From assembly GCF_014852005.1 (NCBI RefSeq), contig NZ_JACVAU010000006.1, positions 1 to 64,000 of the forward strand: a stretch of DNA of 64,000 bases, read 5' to 3'. Each line of letters opens with the position of its first letter. Within the stretch, counting starts at the first letter, position 1. A model generated the notes under the pieces. The model was given only the letters and a program-made list of their open reading frames with translations, ran no database searches and was not told where the DNA came from. Positions 61,609 through 64,000 of the stretch are shown here, piece after piece. This stretch comes from Pseudoxanthomonas sp. PXM03. GTDB lineage: Bacteria; Pseudomonadota; Gammaproteobacteria; Xanthomonadales; Xanthomonadaceae. A program made the translations under genes and the position numbers.

Positions 61609-63780
61609 TCAAAGGCCGCTGGCGGTCACCCTGCACTGCAAGCCGAACGTAACCGTTCCCCCGACCGGCAGAGTCGGGATGGTGACGCCGGCGCCGAGCA
61701 GGCTGCTCACCGGCACGGTTGGCGACGGGCAGCTCGCGCCGCCTGCGGCCAGGCAGGTCGCGGTCGTGCTGGGTGTGGTGCAGTCCTGCCCTGCCCCTGC
61801 CACATCGGTCAGCAGGACATTGTCGACCGCCTGCGGGCCATTGTTGCTGACCACGATCTGGTAGGTCACCACATCCCCGGTGACGACCGGATCCGGCGAG
61901 GCCGTCTTCACCACCCGGATATCCGCCTGCTGCAGGGTATTGGTGAACGTGCACACGATGTCGCTGCCCGGCGCCGTGGCGGCGGCATCCAGCGCAACCG
62001 TGCGCGCGGCGAGGTCCGTCGTAGCCGTGCCAGCCGCACCCAGACCGGTGCAGGTGATGTCGGTGACGCGATACATCGCCGGGGACGTGCTTTCGGTGAT
62101 GGTGGTGGCGGTGGACGTTGCCGTCAGCGCCTGCGTGGCGCCCGCTACGGGTGTCCCGTCCGTGGTCGTGGTCAACGTCTGTGTCGCAACGCCATTGCTG
62201 CCGCTGAAGCCGAAGCTGTCCACGCCGCCGATACTGATCTTGCGCACGGTCAACTGCGTCACCGAAGCATCGGTATCCGTGGCGGTGTTGTTCGCCGGTG
62301 TCGCATCCACATAGCCGTCGGGCACCCGGATCGTCGCGGTGTTGGTGACGGGGGAGACGCCTGCGGCCACCGTCGCGGTGACCGTGAACGTCATGGTGCT
62401 GTTCGGCGGCAAGGTCGGAATGAGGATGCCACCCGCACTCTCCAGGGCGGCCACGGTCACGTCGCCCGCAGACGGACACACGGCCCCCGCCGTCGTTGCC
62501 GTACAGGCTACCGCCGTCTTGGTCAGCCCCGTCGTGGCGGGATCGAACAGGCTCGCCATGTCGGCGTAGTTGATCGTGTTGTTGGTGACGACGAGGGTGT
62601 ACGTGGTGGTGCTTCCCGGCGCCACCGTATCGTTCGCCTGATCGACGTTGCCGTTGATGCCTGGGGTATTGGTCTTGGTGATGGACAGGTCCAGCAGCGC
62701 GCGTGTCAGCGTGAACTTGGCCGTCATGCCACCCGAGGTGCTCTGCGCAGAGGTCAGCGTGCCGTTCTGCGATTGCATCGTGACGTTGGCGCTGGGTATC
62801 CCGCTGGCGAACTGGAACGAGGTGCTGAGGCCGTCGGATTCCGTGGCGGCCAGGAAATGCGCGCCGGCCACGCCCGATGTGCTGGGGTCCGTATTGATCA
62901 CCGCGGGACTCAGGATCTCGTTGAAACCCGCCACCGTGGCGAAGTCCATCGGCCCGCTGCGGGCGTATCCATTGATGCCTACCAGCAACACGCCATCGCC
63001 CGCGTTCAGCGGTGCCTGGCCCGCGTCGTAGCCGTTCAGGCACGACGACCAGTTGCCGGGAGCATTCGTGCCCGGCAGGTAGATCAGGCCGGTGCCGCAG
63101 TTGGTGGTGCCGGAATCGATGCGGGACCGCACGATGCCCGTGCCCGGGTTACCGGTGGCCAGCTGGCTTACGTGGTTGAACTGCATGGCCGACAGCAGGG
63201 CTTCGTCGCCCGCACGATTCGGCGCGTCCACATTCGGCAGGCTGATGGTGAGCGTGCCACTGTCGGCACCGCCCAACAGGGAGCGCAGCTGCGACTCGTA
63301 GAGCGCAGCGAAGTAGACCTCCTGCGAATATGCCGCCCGATCGGCGCCAGTACCGGCCAGGGCCGTGGCGAAAATATTGATGAACCGGAGATCGCCGGCC
63401 GGGGGTACCAGCGGATTGGTCACCGTCGTCGACCCTCCCGGCCCGGTCACGGTGAACTGGATCTGCACGTTCGCACCGGCTGTTGCCCCAAAGGCGGGAG
63501 ATGCGAAATTGCTGTTGGTGGAGGTCTCGTCGACACAGGTCGAGGAGGTTTCGGTGGTATCCGTCGTGCAGTGATCCCGCTCGAACACCGCCGTGATGAA
63601 GACGATGCGGTTCTGCCCTGCAGCGACGTTGAAAGTGAGGGCAGGTGTACCGGTCGTGCCCGCACCGGTCGCGGTCGATGCACCGCCGTGGTCGAACGCG
63701 ACGGTCTGCGCCTGCGTCGGCGCGCCACCGCCCAGCGCCAACACGAGCGTGACCAGCCCCGCGAGTAATCTGTTCTTCAT
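61609..63780 (-). CDS. secreted DUF11-type surface protein
   Basis: 723 residues from ATG 63780 (AAGGGA at good distance; an ATG at 63798 is another option). A signal peptide (ending TQAQ) is followed by a beta-rich N-domain with many Asn/Thr/Gly and three Cys pairs (DHCTTDTTETSSTC), then DUF11 modules (LSITKTNTPGINGN, IRVVKTASPDPVVTGDVV) and a shared final VTASGL. It lacks sortase or exosortase signals. The gene precedes the larger DUF11 gene by 226 bp on the same strand. Confidence 0.85.
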   Translation of the reverse strand: MKNRLLAGLVTLVLALGGGAPTQAQTVAFDHGGASTATGAGTTGTPALTFNVAAGQNRIVFITAVFERDHCTTDTTETSSTCVDETSTNSNFASPAFGATAGANVQIQFTVTGPGGSTTVTNPLVPPAGDLRFINIFATALAGTGADRAAYSQEVYFAALYESQLRSLLGGADSGTLTISLPNVDAPNRAGDEALLSAMQFNHVSQLATGNPGTGIVRSRIDSGTTNCGTGLIYLPGTNAPGNWSSCLNGYDAGQAPLNAGDGVLLVGINGYARSGPMDFATVAGFNEILSPAVINTDPSTSGVAGAHFLAATESDGLSTSFQFASGIPSANVTMQSQNGTLTSAQSTSGGMTAKFTLTRALLDLSITKTNTPGINGNVDQANDTVAPGSTTTYTLVVTNNTINYADMASLFDPATTGLTKTAVACTATTAGAVCPSAGDVTVAALESAGGILIPTLPPNSTMTFTVTATVAAGVSPVTNTATIRVPDGYVDATPANNTATDTDASVTQLTVRKISIGGVDSFGFSGSNGVATQTLTTTTDGTPVAGATQALTATSTATTITESTSPAMYRVTDITCTGLGAAGTATTDLAARTVALDAAATAPGSDIVCTFTNTLQQADIRVVKTASPDPVVTGDVVTYQIVVSNNGPQAVDNVLLTDVAGAGQDCTTPSTTATCLAAGGASCPSPTVPVSSLLGAGVTIPTLPVGGTVTFGLQCRVTASGL

Positions 63781-63915
63781 CCAGGTTCCCTTATCCATCC
63801 GATGGATGCTGATCCGGCCCGCCACTGCGTCATGCACGACGACGCGCCCTGGATTCCTCCGGGCGCGCCATCGTGCCGACTGCATCCCCAACGGCGATGC
63901 ATCGAAGACCACGGA
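63781..63915. other. short gap upstream of the DUF11 gene
   Basis: The interval contains a GC-rich inverted repeat (around GCGCGCCC and GGGCGCG) without a T-tract. No gene is visible. It is likely the 5' region of the DUF11 gene, or a spacer to the gene that ends at 63916. Confidence 0.4.
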
Positions 63916-63999
63916 TCAGTCGTTGCCGCCCGGATTTCCGCTGCTGTCGCAGGTGCCGGTGCCGATCAGCCCGTTGTTCCAGTCATCGAGCACGCGCGA
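63916..63999 (-). CDS. C-terminal fragment of an upstream gene
   Basis: Twenty-seven codons are seen before the stop at 63916-63918. The sequence SRVLDDWNNGLIGTGTC and an SSGNPGGND end resemble the beta-rich, Gly/Asn tails of secreted repeat proteins. It is probably another member of the DUF11-type cluster. Most of the gene lies right of the window. Confidence 0.5.
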   Translation of the reverse strand, partial: SRVLDDWNNGLIGTGTCDSSGNPGGND

Positions 64000-64000
64000 C

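Overview
This 64 kb window is GC-rich chromosomal DNA from a gammaproteobacterium, most likely of the Xanthomonadaceae/Lysobacteraceae (Xanthomonas, Stenotrophomonas, Pseudoxanthomonas or Lysobacter type). The evidence is the gene content (DcaP-like porin with an MHS transporter beside acs, S46 dipeptidyl-peptidase, EF-hand lipoprotein-sized proteins, ECF sigma/TPR-kinase pairs, DUF11 surface proteins), REP-like palindromes of xanthomonad style, several apparently leaderless promoters, and attC sites typical of xanthomonad chromosomal integrons. No rRNA, tRNA, phage, IS element or CRISPR array was seen.

Region 1 (1-2135) is the distal end of a chromosomal integron cassette array: six attC sites, all in the same orientation, separate small lower-GC genes of mostly unknown function. 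One is frameshifted and one is a very short remnant. The integrase would be expected to the left, outside the window. Region 2 (2255-11850) holds an epimerase/oxidoreductase pair, a small membrane protein, then an acetate-type carbon module: a NarL-like response regulator and acs on the minus strand, with a DcaP-like porin and an MHS-family transporter diverging from acs, closed by a strong terminator. Region 3 (11857-26947) is mixed housekeeping and regulation: EF-hand protein, ABC ATPase, mutM, an ECF sigma factor/TPR kinase operon with a palindrome in its promoter, tdk, Sel1-like protein, rep, a putative Tle1-like lipase with a lipoprotein partner, DinB, YceH, a lipoprotein acid phosphatase and pyrF.

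Region 4 (26948-41280) starts with a candidate small RNA after pyrF, then a lipoprotein, plsB, an acyltransferase, DUF465, ttcA, rdgC, a YgjP-type metalloprotease, an alpha/beta hydrolase coupled to hemH, a SYLF protein, tatABC and a BPSS1780-type membrane protein. Region 5 (41313-55011) has a GATase, glyQ-glyS (flanked by REP-like repeats, with an AT-richer patch inside glyS), tamA-tamB, a winged-helix AlkZ-like protein and an S46 peptidase coupled to a small cysteine-motif protein.

Region 6 (55187-64000) is a minus-strand cluster: the C-terminus of an unseen gene, two DUF11-type secreted proteins sharing a near-duplicate C-terminus, and a second TPR serine/threonine kinase. It looks like a surface-protein locus with an attached membrane kinase. 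The most interesting parts for follow-up are the cassette array, the lipase/lipoprotein pair, the kinase-DUF11 cluster, the candidate sRNA after pyrF and the recurrent TANAAT-N6/7-ATG leaderless promoter layout.
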